A DNA stretch of 64,000 nt from an uncultured Sphingomonadaceae bacterium (GCA_947497315.1 CANMFX010000001.1:682001-746000), one strand, 5' to 3'. Positions 26,626-36,084 are shown, numbered from the stretch's first letter. Notes: generated by a model from the sequence alone, not told the origin. Made by a program: numbers and translations.

Positions 26626-26904
26626 TTAGTGGAATTCGGTGAGCCTCACATTTTGGCGGCCATCCTGCATGATCACTCCGCGTGTTCGAACCAGAGGTGC
26701 TTCTGCCTTATTGAATCGCGGTGACGAGCCGTAGGACGTGATTCCCGAATCAAGGCGCACGGTTTCCCCGCTGACAATATGCGCAGAAACACTGACCTGT
26801 ACCCGCGTACCCGATTGTGCCGTCTGTTCAGCCATGACGGGTGCGCTAGCCATCCAGGCCAGGGTCATCACCATCAAGAGATACAAAATGTCGCGCATAA
26901 GCAT
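26626..26904 (-). CDS. Small exported protein of unknown function
   Basis: About 92 residues with a signal peptide (MRDILYLLMVMTLAWMASAPVMA) and a short beta-like mature part (TRVQVSVSAHIVSGETVRLDSGITSYGSSPRF) resembling the extracytoplasmic fragments of adhesion or pilus-like proteins. I start at the ATG at 26904, which places the signal peptide at the N-terminus; the frame is open to 26976. Function not recognised. Confidence 0.5.
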   Translation of the reverse strand: MLMRDILYLLMVMTLAWMASAPVMAEQTAQSGTRVQVSVSAHIVSGETVRLDSGITSYGSSPRFNKAEAPLVRTRGVIMQDGRQNVRLTEFH

Positions 26905-27149
26905 AGAAAAGCCCCCAAAACCCGCGACTGACAAGGTAAATAAAAGGTTAACAGCCAGATTATCCGGTCTCTTCACCTATAAAACGGACGAAGCGAGCCA
27001 AACTGTATGAGATGGGGACATGTTTCGCGTTGGCGTTAACGGCAGGCCGGGCGAGGTGCAGGCAGATCACAATATCTGTTGCGAGCCTATCCACCCTTTG
27101 CTAAGGGCACGCGCCTACCAAGGGCTTATGGCCTGGTTCGGATGACAGT

Positions 27150-27238
27150 GCGGTCGTGGCGGAATTGGTAGACGCGCAGCGTTGAGGTCGCTGTGGGATT
27201 AATCTCCCGTGGAAGTTCGAGTCTTCTCGACCGCACCA
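27150..27238 (+). tRNA. tRNA-Leu (anticodon GAG)
   Basis: The acceptor stem GCGGTCG (27150-27156) pairs with CGACCGC (27228-27234), discriminator A, and CCA is encoded (27236-27238). The anticodon stem CAGCG/CGCTG encloses loop TTGAGGT, giving anticodon GAG at 27184-27186. The long variable arm (GTGGGATTAATCTCCCGT region) is that of a class II leucine tRNA, and GGTTCGA-like T-loop bases (AGTTCGAGT) are present. Confidence 0.95.
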
Positions 27239-27255
27239 GTTTCCTAATAAAGCAG

Positions 27256-27798
27256 TTAGTTATAGTCAGGACCCAGTTCCGGATCGAGATCGCGTGGACG
27301 CGTGAAGCGATCCAGAGTTGCGCAATTGTCTTCGATATCGGCCCAGCTTTTTATGTTCAGGCTGAGCTCGGCCAATGCTGCTGTTGGATATTTGATTTCC
27401 ACTGCGCCGCGAGTTTCGGATGAACCATCGTCAGGAACCAGATCAAAAATCAGGTCTTCCAGGCCAGGATTATGCCCGACCATCAACACATGATCGGCAT
27501 CCGCATTGGCACCGCGCAAAACGTCCAACAATGTGACCGAGGATGCCAGATAGATTTTGCGGTCCCATTTCGGTTCAAAAGACAAGCCGCTGGCCGGTTC
27601 GACATGTTCCAGTGTTTCGATGACCCGCACTGCAGGAGAGGCGAGGATTTGATCGAAGACGAGATTATTGCGCTTGATAAACTTGCCCATAATCGCAGCG
27701 GCGCGTTTGCCCTTGTCATTTAGCGGTCGGTCGAAATCTCTGGCTACGGGGTCGTCCCAGCTGGATTTGGCGTGCCGCAAAAGTGTCAGTCTTTTCAT
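27256..27798 (-). CDS. sixA: SixA-type histidine phosphatase family protein
   Basis: Protein of 180 residues starting MKRLTLLRHAKSSWDD, with the phosphoacceptor motif L-R-H-A-K of the SixA branch, then FDRPLNDKGKRAA and VGHNPGLEDL holding the second catalytic His. SixA removes phosphate from histidine phosphotransfer proteins such as ArcB or the nitrogen PTS. The start overlaps the helicase stop by 4 bp. Its target here is not known. Confidence 0.85.
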   Translation of the reverse strand: MKRLTLLRHAKSSWDDPVARDFDRPLNDKGKRAAAIMGKFIKRNNLVFDQILASPAVRVIETLEHVEPASGLSFEPKWDRKIYLASSVTLLDVLRGANADADHVLMVGHNPGLEDLIFDLVPDDGSSETRGAVEIKYPTAALAELSLNIKSWADIEDNCATLDRFTRPRDLDPELGPDYN

Positions 27799-30581
27799 AT
27801 ACCGCCCGATTTATTCCCCGGAACATCCGTTTGCCCAGCGTCATGCCCGAAAGATATGTCAGGGGAAAGACTGGATTGCACAGTTTTGGATTTAGCCGAT
27901 TTTATTTCCGCCAATGCCTGTGCGAGCGGCATCCGTTCAATCGGTGTCCCTTCCGGAAAAGCGGTGAGCAGGCGGGACGGGAAAGCGGATGACAGGATTA
28001 CAAAATGTCCATGATCATCGGCGCGGCGTATGATCCGGCCAAAGGCTTGTGCCAAACGCGCGCGTATGATCCGGTCGTCATAAGCGCTGCCGCCGCCCGC
28101 CAGGCGCCGGGCTTTGTGCAATATGTCCGGGCGCGGCCAGGGTACGGATTCCATTACGACAAGACGCAGGCTGCGACCGGGTACGTCCACACCGTCGCGC
28201 AAGGCATCGGTACCAAGCAGGCTGGCCTTGGGGTCATCGCGGAAAATGTCCACCAACGTACCGGTATCGATGGGATCAACATGTTGCGCGTAGATCGGCA
28301 ATCCGCTTTGCGCCATCCGGTCGGCGATGCGTGCGTAAACGGTGCGCAGCCGCCGGATCGCTGTGAACAGGCCCAATGTGCCGCCGCCGGATGCCTCGAT
28401 CAGCTGCGCATAAGCACCGGCTAGTCCCGCCATATCACCGCGCTTCACATCCGTGACAATGATGACCTTGGCTTGATCCGCGTAATTGAAGGGGCTCGGC
28501 ACTTCAAATTCCTGTACCGCCTGATCCAGATGCACCGCGCCGCTTCGTGCGCGGGCTGTCTCCCAGTCGCCGCCGCCTTTCAGTGTGGCCGATGTGATCA
28601 TCAGGCCATGGGCGGGCTTCGTAACCACCTCAGTCACCGGGATAGTCGGATCAAGCCAGTGGCGGCAGATGCCGATATCATATTCGCGGCCCTCGAACCG
28701 GTCGATCATCAACCAGTCGACAAAATCGGGATCAGCCGGACCGCCGATGCGCGACAATAAGGCGAGCCATCCGGACAGGGTGTCACAACGCCAGCCAAGG
28801 CTTGATAACGCCCCTTCCATACGGGCTCTTGCCGGGGCGTCCATCCAGTCCGGACCTTCCTCGATCAGATGTTCGATCCGCTGACCAAGCCGGACCAGAG
28901 GTTTGAGCATAGCATCAATCGCTTCGGCGGCATTGGAGACTGCATCGATCATCGGGCCTTCGACATCGGTAAGCTCGGTTTCCAGACCATAGCCGGCATC
29001 CGCGCTCTGGCTCTCGTCACGGGCAAAGACCATGTGACGGACTTCGCCGAGCAGCGCTTCGACCGGCCCGAACGGTTCGCTTTCCGACAAACGTTGCAGC
29101 CAGCCGTCGCTAGGCAAGGCTTCGGCGGCATGGCGGGCGCTTTCAATCGCGCGGCCGCCCTCGTCGTCATAGGAAGCAAGGTCAGCAAGCCGCGCGGCAA
29201 GGCCCCGGCGGCGTCCGCGGTTCTTGCTTTCCGGCCCGATGACCCAACGACGTATCTCGATCGCCTCCTGCCCAGAGAGGCGCGCGGCAAACATCGAATC
29301 CGCTGCATCGAACAGATGATGACCCTCGTCGAAAATCAGCCGCGTGGGCGCGTTTTGCTGTTCCCGTCCGCGCGCGGCGTTGACCATGACCAGCGCATGG
29401 TTGGCAATCACAATATCCGCCTGCTGGCTGGCTCGTGAGGCCTTCTCGATGAAACATTTGCGATAGTGCGGGCAGCCCGCATAGACGCATTCCCCGCGCC
29501 GGTCGGTCAATGCAGTGGACCCGTTGCGCCGGAATAATGTTGTTAGCCAACCCGGCAAGTCACCGCCCACCATGTCGCCGTCTTTACTATAGGCGGCCCA
29601 GCGCGCGACCAGATGGGCGAGTATCGCGGCCCGTCCGGCAAAACCGCCTTGCAGAGCATCTTCCAGATTGAGCAGGCAGAGATAATTTTCCCGACCTTTG
29701 CGGACGACGACTTTTTTGCGAAAAACCTCTTCGTCCGGATAGATACGCCGGGTTTCACGGTCGAGTTGGCGTTGCAGAGCCTTGGTAAAGGTCGAAATCC
29801 AGACCGCGCCTCCCGCCTCCGCCGACCACAAGGATGCGGGCGCCAGATAGCCGAGAGTCTTGCCAATGCCTGTGCCCGCTTCGGCCAGCAACATATTGGG
29901 CGCGCCCTTTACGCGGCGGGGTTCGAAAATTTTAGCAACAGCAGATGCGTAGCTTTTTTGCCCCTCGCGCTCTTCCGATCCTTTTCCGGTCAGGCTATTG
30001 AGCTGCGCGAGTGTCGCGCTCTCGTCCATCGTCACCGCGCGTGGGGCAGGGCGCGGCGTTTCTTCCTCCCATTCTTCAAGTTTTGAAAAGAGCCAGCGTT
30101 CGGCTTCGGCTGGTTTGGTGAGCCGTTTGGACACTTCTCCTGCCCAAGGCCAGCGCAGCCGATAGAGGGCCTGCGCGCTGCTCCATGCGCCTTCGCGTTC
30201 TGCCCAATGGGGGGCTTCCAGTCCCATCAACAAGTGGCTGGCGGCCTCCCGGTATAAGGACGCAATATCGGCTTCCTGATCCGGCGGCTGGAGACCAAGG
30301 GTTTTGGCCAGACCGGCTGGTGTGGGTACGACAAACTGTGCCGGATGGATGAAGGCGAACAGTTCCAGCAAATCGAGACCGGACAAATCGGGATAGCCCA
30401 ACCGCTGACCCATAAGCGGCGCGTTGAGCAGGATATGCGGGGTTTCGGCGACACAGCCAATCGCCTCACCCTTGCCAATTGCGCGGGAGACACCATCGCT
30501 GCCGCAAATCCAGATGCCGCTGTGGCTGGCATGGAGCGCGGGATAGGCCAGCGGAGGATAGGGGGATGTGCCGTCAGTCAA
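27795..30581 (-). CDS. DinG/XPD-type ATP-dependent DNA helicase
   Basis: Superfamily 2 helicase of 928 residues. Motif I is EAGTGIGKTLGYLAPA, motif Ia WISTFTKALQRQ, the Walker B box DEGH, and motif VI AQAFGRIIRRADDHG. Cysteines in ENYLCLLN and GECVYAGCPHYRKCFIE fit the 4Fe-4S cluster of XPD/DinG enzymes. It presumably unwinds R-loops or damaged replication intermediates 5' to 3'. An N-terminal extension of about 200 residues has no motif I recognise. It lies between nnrU (2 bp gap) and sixA (4 bp overlap). Confidence 0.88.
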   Translation of the reverse strand: MTDGTSPYPPLAYPALHASHSGIWICGSDGVSRAIGKGEAIGCVAETPHILLNAPLMGQRLGYPDLSGLDLLELFAFIHPAQFVVPTPAGLAKTLGLQPPDQEADIASLYREAASHLLMGLEAPHWAEREGAWSSAQALYRLRWPWAGEVSKRLTKPAEAERWLFSKLEEWEEETPRPAPRAVTMDESATLAQLNSLTGKGSEEREGQKSYASAVAKIFEPRRVKGAPNMLLAEAGTGIGKTLGYLAPASLWSAEAGGAVWISTFTKALQRQLDRETRRIYPDEEVFRKKVVVRKGRENYLCLLNLEDALQGGFAGRAAILAHLVARWAAYSKDGDMVGGDLPGWLTTLFRRNGSTALTDRRGECVYAGCPHYRKCFIEKASRASQQADIVIANHALVMVNAARGREQQNAPTRLIFDEGHHLFDAADSMFAARLSGQEAIEIRRWVIGPESKNRGRRRGLAARLADLASYDDEGGRAIESARHAAEALPSDGWLQRLSESEPFGPVEALLGEVRHMVFARDESQSADAGYGLETELTDVEGPMIDAVSNAAEAIDAMLKPLVRLGQRIEHLIEEGPDWMDAPARARMEGALSSLGWRCDTLSGWLALLSRIGGPADPDFVDWLMIDRFEGREYDIGICRHWLDPTIPVTEVVTKPAHGLMITSATLKGGGDWETARARSGAVHLDQAVQEFEVPSPFNYADQAKVIIVTDVKRGDMAGLAGAYAQLIEASGGGTLGLFTAIRRLRTVYARIADRMAQSGLPIYAQHVDPIDTGTLVDIFRDDPKASLLGTDALRDGVDVPGRSLRLVVMESVPWPRPDILHKARRLAGGGSAYDDRIIRARLAQAFGRIIRRADDHGHFVILSSAFPSRLLTAFPEGTPIERMPLAQALAEIKSAKSKTVQSSLSPDISFGHDAGQTDVPGNKSGGI

Positions 30582-30583
30582 AC

Positions 30584-31171
30584 TTACGGAAATCCGGGCG
30601 CGTTCGGGCCGGCCAGGGCGACACCTGCATAGAAGCGATGCATGCCGAACAATATGGCGTAGAGCACCAGCGCGATGACAAAACCCAATATCTCACGGCC
30701 GACAGTGGCTGTTTCGGTCGGCTTCTCCCAGGCACCTTCATTGCGGGAAACCGTAAAGATTGAAATCAAGGCCCACAGCCCGAGCCCGCCGAACAATACG
30801 ACCGACCGACTGTCACCATTGGCGAGCAAGTGCCCGGCGGCCCAGATGAGCATGCCGGTCAGCATCGGATGGCGGATAAACTGTTTGATCTGGGACTTGC
30901 CTTGCGCGGCCCCGAACAGGAAAATCGCAAAAACCATCAACAGCATATTCAGATGCCGGCCCCATGTCGGGGGATCATAGACGAATTCATATTGTGCGGT
31001 TCGCCAGCCATAAACCATCAATGCTATGGCCGCGATGATCAGCAAGGCCACCAGCCCCTGATGCGGCCCTTCGCCGATCTTCGCTCTTATGTTGGTTCTA
31101 AGACCCGGAGCCACCGATTTGACGAGATGAACGATGCTCCAGAGCAACACGCCCGCGATCAATGCACCCAT
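30584..31171 (-). CDS. NnrU-family integral membrane protein
   Basis: Protein of 195 residues with five to six hydrophobic helices and the NnrU pattern WSIVHLVKS, RNIRAKIGEGPHQGLVALLI, GRHLNMLLMVFAIFLFGAAQ, IRHPMLTGMLIWAAGHLLANGD. NnrU was named from denitrifiers, and other members resemble the 15-cis-zeta-carotene isomerase Z-ISO; the biochemical role in non-denitrifiers is unclear. It is first in the nnrU-helicase-sixA unit, divergent from lysK. Confidence 0.85.
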   Translation of the reverse strand: MGALIAGVLLWSIVHLVKSVAPGLRTNIRAKIGEGPHQGLVALLIIAAIALMVYGWRTAQYEFVYDPPTWGRHLNMLLMVFAIFLFGAAQGKSQIKQFIRHPMLTGMLIWAAGHLLANGDSRSVVLFGGLGLWALISIFTVSRNEGAWEKPTETATVGREILGFVIALVLYAILFGMHRFYAGVALAGPNAPGFP

Positions 31172-31283
31172 TTGAAATCTCCTGCTTTTGTGCTGTTCTA
31201 ACTTGCTATAGACGGTAATGCCACTATTGGCGCAGAACCAAGAAAAATAAACGACCTAATTGATTGAACAGGACTATCTCATC

Positions 31284-32879
31284 GTGACCGATTATCGTGA
31301 AGCAGCACAGCAATCCAAAGCATGGCCTTTTGAAGAGGCTCGCAAATTGCTCAAACGCTATCGCGGTGAGCGCGGCGCGCCTGCGCCGAAAACCGGCCCA
31401 GATGGTGAGATAGAGCCGATGTTGTTCGAAACCGGCTATGGTCCATCCGGCCTGCCGCATATTGGCACGTTTAACGAAGTGCTGCGCACGACCATGGTGC
31501 GGCGCGCTTATGAGACGCTGACCGGCAATCCGACGCGGCTGATTGCTTTTTCCGACGATATGGATGGCTTTCGCAAAGTACCGACCAATGTCCCAAACCA
31601 GGATATGCTGGCCGAGCATCTGCACAAGCCGCTGACCCAGGTGCCCAACCCCTTTGACACCGAATATGAAAGCTTTGCGGCGCATAACAATGCGATGCTC
31701 CGCGAGTTTCTGGATCGCTTTGGCTTTGACTACGAGTTCATGTCGTCAACCGAGAAATATACGTCCGGTGCTTTTGACGAGACGCTGAAACTGGTGTTGG
31801 CACGTAATCAGCAGATATTGGATATCATGCTGCCCACGCTCGGCAAGGAACGTCAGGCGACCTATTCGCCGATATTGCCGATCAGCCCGAAAACAGGTCA
31901 TGTCCTGCAGGTTCCGGTCGAGATTGTTGACGCGGAAGCCGGTGTTGTTCGCTTTGAAGATGATGGCGAGATGATTGAGCATAACGCTCTCACCGGTGGT
32001 GCCAAGCTGCAGTGGAAGGTCGACTGGGCGATGCGGTGGGTCGCTTTGGGTGTCGACTATGAAATGTATGGCAAGGATTTGACCGACAGCGGCGTCCAAT
32101 CCGGCAAGATTGCCAAGATACTGGGTGCGCGCAAGCCAGATGGCCTGATCTACGAAATGTTCCTCGATGAGAAAGGCGAGAAGATTTCAAAGTCCAAAGG
32201 CAATGGTCTGAGCCTCGACGAGTGGTTACGCTATGGCTCCGAAAACAGTCTCGCTTTCTATATCTACCGCGAACCCAAATCAGCCAAGCAGCTGCATATG
32301 GGCGTGATCCCCAAAGCCGTGGACGAGTATTTTCAGTTCCGCGCCAATTGGCATGAGCAGACCCCCGAGAAGCAGTTGGGCAACGCTGTGCATCATGTTC
32401 ATGGCGGTGACGTCCCATCCGATACGATTCCGGTGACCTTTGGATTGCTACTCAATCTGGTTGGCGTGATGGGCGATGCGGATCGCGAACAAATTTGGGG
32501 CTATTTGCGCCAATATGCACCGGATGCGACGCCGGAGAAATATCCGGATCTGGATGAACTGATCGGTAATGCGATGGCTTACCACAAGGATTTCATCGCA
32601 CCGACGCTGTACCGGCGCAAACCGGCAGGCGTGGAAGTGGCCGCGCTGGAACGACTGGACAGCGAGCTGAGTGCCTTACCCCATGATGCAGCCGCTGAAG
32701 ATATCCAGACGATTGTTTATACTATCGGCAAAGAGGGCGGTTTCGATAATCTGCGCGACTGGTTCAAGGCTCTGTACGAGACCTTGCTGGGCAGCTCGCA
32801 AGGACCGCGCATGGGTAGCTTCATCGCGCTCTATGGTATCGACAACACGCGTAAACTGATAGCGGAGGCTCTTTCATGA
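31284..32879 (+). CDS. lysK: Lysyl-tRNA synthetase, class I
   Basis: Class I LysRS of about 531 residues that charges tRNA-Lys. The HIGH-like motif is PSGLPHIGTFNEVLR and the KMSKS-like motif EKISKSKGNG; GKDLTDSG and the C-terminal helical anticodon domain follow. This archaeal-type enzyme replaces the class II LysS in many alphaproteobacteria. I favour the GTG at 31284 (TDYREAAQQSKAWPFEEA matches the usual N-terminus, with CAGGA upstream) over a TTG at 31260. The DUF3291 gene overlaps its stop by 4 bp. Confidence 0.93.
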   Translation: MTDYREAAQQSKAWPFEEARKLLKRYRGERGAPAPKTGPDGEIEPMLFETGYGPSGLPHIGTFNEVLRTTMVRRAYETLTGNPTRLIAFSDDMDGFRKVPTNVPNQDMLAEHLHKPLTQVPNPFDTEYESFAAHNNAMLREFLDRFGFDYEFMSSTEKYTSGAFDETLKLVLARNQQILDIMLPTLGKERQATYSPILPISPKTGHVLQVPVEIVDAEAGVVRFEDDGEMIEHNALTGGAKLQWKVDWAMRWVALGVDYEMYGKDLTDSGVQSGKIAKILGARKPDGLIYEMFLDEKGEKISKSKGNGLSLDEWLRYGSENSLAFYIYREPKSAKQLHMGVIPKAVDEYFQFRANWHEQTPEKQLGNAVHHVHGGDVPSDTIPVTFGLLLNLVGVMGDADREQIWGYLRQYAPDATPEKYPDLDELIGNAMAYHKDFIAPTLYRRKPAGVEVAALERLDSELSALPHDAAAEDIQTIVYTIGKEGGFDNLRDWFKALYETLLGSSQGPRMGSFIALYGIDNTRKLIAEALS

Positions 32880-33376
32880 ACAACGGTGTGAGTGGTTACC
32901 ATCTCGCGCAGATTAATATACTGCGCTTTAAAAAGCCGAAAGATGATCCCGCCAATGGTGACTTTATGGATGCTCTCGACCCGGTAAATGCACTGGCCGA
33001 CAAGGCGCCGGGATTTGTCTGGCGGTTAGTGGGCGAGGGTAATGATGCCGTCGATATTGACCCGGTTCCAGGCGACCCGCGGCTGGCCGTGAATATGTCG
33101 GTTTGGGAAGATGTCCAATCACTGGGAGACTTTGTTTACAAAAACCCGGAGCATCTTGCGATCATGCGTCGCCGCAAGGAATGGGCGGAGCACATGGAGG
33201 TTTATCAAGCTTTATGGTGGATTCCGATCGGCCATATTCCTTCGGTGGAAGAAGGTTTGGGGAAAATTGACATGCTTGAGCAACAAGGTGTTTCCGCTGA
33301 CGTCTTCACTTTCCGCCAGCCGTTTGATGCGCCTGATGGGACGCCTGCCATACCCGTACTGGATGAATGCGCCTGA
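32876..33376 (+). CDS. DUF3291 domain protein
   Basis: Protein of 166 residues with the DUF3291 signature: YHLAQINILRFKKPKDDP at the start, FVWRLVGEGNDAVDI, LAVNMSVWEDVQSLGDFVYKNPEHLAIMRRRKEWAEHM, and ALWWIPIGHIPSVEEG. The fold is related to the ferredoxin-like ABM group, but the function is unknown. It overlaps lysK by ATGA and the next gene by one base (TGATG), so all three appear translationally coupled. Confidence 0.85.
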   Translation: MNNGVSGYHLAQINILRFKKPKDDPANGDFMDALDPVNALADKAPGFVWRLVGEGNDAVDIDPVPGDPRLAVNMSVWEDVQSLGDFVYKNPEHLAIMRRRKEWAEHMEVYQALWWIPIGHIPSVEEGLGKIDMLEQQGVSADVFTFRQPFDAPDGTPAIPVLDECA

Positions 33377-33855
33377 TGATCGATATTTTCACCACCGGCG
33401 GGACGATCGACAAGATTTATTTCGATGCACTGTCGGAATATCATATCGGCCCGACCCCTTTACCGGATATTTTGGCGGAAAATAATGTCTACGTTCCGCA
33501 TCGCGTGACACAGTTGATGCGCAAGGACAGCCTCGAGCTGACTGACGATGATCGGCAGACGATCTATGACGCCGTGGCGGCCAGTGATGCCGACAAGATA
33601 CTCGTGACCCATGGCACCGATACGATGGTGCAAACCGGGAAGGTGCTGGCAGACATAACGGACAAAACCATTGTACTAACAGGTGCGATGCAGCCGGCAA
33701 CTTTGCGCAATAGCGATGCCGAATTTAATGTCGGCTTTGCTCTGGCCGCGACTCAGACATTACCGCACGGGGTCTATATCGCGATGAACGGTGAAGTGTT
33801 CGATCCGGCGACCGCCAAAAAAGATCGCGACGTGCACCGCTTCATTCGGGCGTAG
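33376..33855 (+). CDS. One-domain asparaginase-like protein
   Basis: About 159 residues. DIFTTGGTIDKIYFDA and LVTHGTDTMVQTGKVLAD carry the two catalytic threonines of the asparaginase N-terminal domain, then TIVLTGAMQPATLRNSDAEFNVGFAL and GVYIAMNGEVF. The C-terminal domain that completes the active site in ordinary 330-residue asparaginases is absent, and the frame ends normally rather than by an obvious break. Similar short proteins are known in Proteobacteria. ATG 33376 (TGATG junction) or 33367 are possible starts. It overlaps the convergent transporter gene by 14 bp. Confidence 0.75.
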   Translation: MIDIFTTGGTIDKIYFDALSEYHIGPTPLPDILAENNVYVPHRVTQLMRKDSLELTDDDRQTIYDAVAASDADKILVTHGTDTMVQTGKVLADITDKTIVLTGAMQPATLRNSDAEFNVGFALAATQTLPHGVYIAMNGEVFDPATAKKDRDVHRFIRA

Positions 33856-34798
33856 GTTTTTTGAACCACTGCCTTTGGCTAACAGCCTTTGTAGCATAGG
33901 GCATAGCCACCAGCATGACCGCAATGGTTGCGATCATCACCAGATAAGCCACGGCGCCATAAAGCGTTAATCCCGGTGCGGTCCACATCAGCAAAACATC
34001 ATTTCCGCCTGGCACGGTCGCAGCGCCAATACCCATTAGGAACCCCCCGGACAGATTGGCAACGGCCAGCTTCCACGTACCGAATTGAGGATGAAATTTG
34101 TTTTTGAGCCAGCTGCTGAAAACCGCACCGGCGAATAGGGCGATTACGGCAAGCTCGACCGTCATACCAACGGAAAGGCCTTGCCCGGCGAGCAGACTGT
34201 TGAGTACTGCGGCATAGGACCATTCCGGACGCGTGCCATAGATCAGAGCCGCGGTGATCCCGATGGTGAGCAAGGCCAGCATCGCCATGTTACGCTTAAC
34301 GATGATCAGCCAGAGACTGAGCAGAGACAGGCCCGCAAAACCGAGTAGCACGCCCTGTTTAATGATATTATCTTCGATTGCGGTTCGTCCAGTGACCACC
34401 ACTGGGCCAAAGGGGTTGAGCGTGTCGACGCGCAGTAGCAGCATCGCGAGGGCCAAGCCGACAAAGGTCAGCAGATAGCTGAACTTGCCTGCCCCAATAT
34501 AACCGACCGTGCCAACAAAACAGCCGCGATTGATGAGCGCGCCGACCCCCATGATCGCTGCCCCGAAAAACAGTTGCCAGCCAATTTCTATATCGACCGG
34601 AATATGGGCGCGTCCGGAATATTGCAGCAGTAGAAACAGCACCAGTCCCGCCCAGGAGGCAACGATAAGCAGACCGAATAACCAGTCCGTCTTGCCATCA
34701 TCAATCCAGCGCATAGTGGCAGCGACCGTGCAGGTTGCCGCCCGGACTAGCGCAAAGCCGAGCAGGAAAGCCAAAGGAATGATGAGGAAAGCCGTCAC
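33842..34798 (-). CDS. YeeE/YedE-family membrane transporter
   Basis: Integral membrane protein of 318 residues with about nine helices and the paired repeats of the YeeE/YedE (PF04143) family: GVGALINRGCFVGTVGYIGAGKFSYLLTFVG in the first half and LSGGFLMGIGAATVPGGNDVLLMWTAPGL in the second. YeeE imports thiosulfate; the conserved Cys in RGCFVG corresponds to family thiosulfate-contacting cysteines, while the second-half Cys is missing here (GGNDV). It starts at the base next to the TetR stop. Related sulfur compounds are a plausible substrate. Confidence 0.82.
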   Translation of the reverse strand: MTAFLIIPLAFLLGFALVRAATCTVAATMRWIDDGKTDWLFGLLIVASWAGLVLFLLLQYSGRAHIPVDIEIGWQLFFGAAIMGVGALINRGCFVGTVGYIGAGKFSYLLTFVGLALAMLLLRVDTLNPFGPVVVTGRTAIEDNIIKQGVLLGFAGLSLLSLWLIIVKRNMAMLALLTIGITAALIYGTRPEWSYAAVLNSLLAGQGLSVGMTVELAVIALFAGAVFSSWLKNKFHPQFGTWKLAVANLSGGFLMGIGAATVPGGNDVLLMWTAPGLTLYGAVAYLVMIATIAVMLVAMPYATKAVSQRQWFKKPTPE

Positions 34799-35341
34799 CT
34801 AAACGCCGCTCTTTTTGGTCAGATCTTCCGCGACTTCGTCAAGATAGCGCGCATCGCCCATAGCAACGGAGAGGATCATGGCGCCTTGCAAGGCGGAGAT
34901 AATATGAGCGGCATTAAGATTTGTGCTCGGCGGCGCTTCCGCCAAAGCCGTTTCCGTCCATGTCACCAGCCGCGTGAAATAGCTGTTCACCGCCTCTTGT
35001 ACAGCGGGAGGTAGTTGCGGACTGACCGACCCCAGGACCGCACATAGGCAGCTGCTTTCTCCTTCAGCATAGGCCGCACGATAAGCCTCCACCAGCCGAG
35101 CGAGACGAATCTTTACCGAATCATCCGCTGCGTCTGGCGCACCCAGATTATCCAGCAGATTATCCGTATATCGTTCGACCACGGCCTTGCCGAGATCCTC
35201 CTTGTGCGGGAAATGATAGTGCACGGACGCGCTTTTCATATCCAGCGCAGCGGCAATATCGCGAAAGCTAAGGCCCGCAAAACCGCCCTGTCGATAGCCG
35301 CGTTCGGCAATATCCAATATCTGATCGCGCTTGCTGATCAT
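34799..35341 (-). CDS. TetR/AcrR-family transcriptional regulator
   Basis: Protein of 180 residues. The DNA-binding domain reads YRQGGFAGLSFRDIAAALDMKSASVHYHFPHKEDLGKAVVERY, and the C-terminal domain (CLCAVLGSVSPQLP, VNSYFTRLVTWTETAL) resembles the NemR/AcuR-type subset that senses electrophiles through cysteine. C-L-C is a possible redox-sensing site. It forms an operon with the YeeE/YedE gene and is divergent from the glutathione S-transferase. Two inverted repeats in between are its probable operators. Confidence 0.88.
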   Translation of the reverse strand: MISKRDQILDIAERGYRQGGFAGLSFRDIAAALDMKSASVHYHFPHKEDLGKAVVERYTDNLLDNLGAPDAADDSVKIRLARLVEAYRAAYAEGESSCLCAVLGSVSPQLPPAVQEAVNSYFTRLVTWTETALAEAPPSTNLNAAHIISALQGAMILSVAMGDARYLDEVAEDLTKKSGV

Positions 35342-35365
35342 GTTTGCTCCAACTGAATTTACTTA

Positions 35366-35426
35366 CCTATCACAAGATAGGGGTTGATCAAGTGAGATTT
35401 CAGTGATACCTACCTATCGATAGGTA
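35366..35426. promoter_or_regulatory. Two TetR-type operators in a divergent promoter region
   Basis: TACCTATCGATAGGTA at 35411-35426 is a perfect 16-bp palindrome. A second site, CCTATC-ACAA-GATAGG at 35366-35381, repeats the same half-sites with a 4-base spacer. One lies close to each divergent start, so a single regulator could control both the tetR-yeeE unit and the GST-cupin unit. The binding protein is inferred from position. Confidence 0.7.
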
Positions 35427-35449
35427 ATTAATAAGAAAGGACCCTGACT

Positions 35450-36070
35450 ATGAAGATTTATGATTTTGAAGGTTTCCCCAATCCGGCGCGTGTTCGTATT
35501 GCGCTGAAAGAAAAAGGCCTGTTTGATCAGGTTGAGTTTATTTCCATCAACGTGCCTGAGGGCGAGCATCGGAAACCGGAATTTGTGGAAAAGAATCCGT
35601 CAGCGGCCGTACCCGTGCTGGAGCTGGATGACGGAACCACCATTTCTGAATGCAGTGCGATCACGGAATATATCGATAATTTGACGGGTGAGCAGGAATT
35701 GACCGGCAAATCGCCGAAGGAGCGCGGGGTGATTGCGATGATGCAGCGCCGCGCCGAAGCGGGATTGCTTGATGCGGTCGGGACTTATTTTCACCATGCC
35801 ACGCCGGGACTGGGTGAAGCGATAGAAACCTATCAATGCGCGGAATGGGGACACCATCAAAAAGAACGTGCGGTCTCGACCATGCGCTACCTTGATACTG
35901 TTCTGGCCGAGCAACCTTATCTGGCCGGCGATGGGTTCTCTATTGCCGATATTACAGCCTTTGCCGGTCTTGGCTTTGCCGATTTTGCTGGCGTTGAAAC
36001 CCCTGCAGATTGTAAAAATCTTGCGCAGTGGCGCGCAAAGGTGGAAGCTCGCCCGAGCATTGCTGGTTGA
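35450..36070 (+). CDS. Glutathione S-transferase family protein
   Basis: Protein of 206 residues with a thioredoxin-like N-terminal domain (MKIYDFEGFPNPARVRIALKEKGL; F-P-N-P-A-R at the catalytic loop; NPSAAVPVLELDDGTTISECSAITEYID for glutathione binding) and a helical C-terminal domain (FSIADITAFAGLGFADFAGV). It probably conjugates or reduces electrophiles with glutathione. AAGGACC precedes the ATG. The palindrome at 35411-35426 ends 23 bp upstream. The cupin gene follows after 14 bp. Confidence 0.88.
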   Translation: MKIYDFEGFPNPARVRIALKEKGLFDQVEFISINVPEGEHRKPEFVEKNPSAAVPVLELDDGTTISECSAITEYIDNLTGEQELTGKSPKERGVIAMMQRRAEAGLLDAVGTYFHHATPGLGEAIETYQCAEWGHHQKERAVSTMRYLDTVLAEQPYLAGDGFSIADITAFAGLGFADFAGVETPADCKNLAQWRAKVEARPSIAG

Positions 36071-36084
36071 ATGGAGACTCGCAA

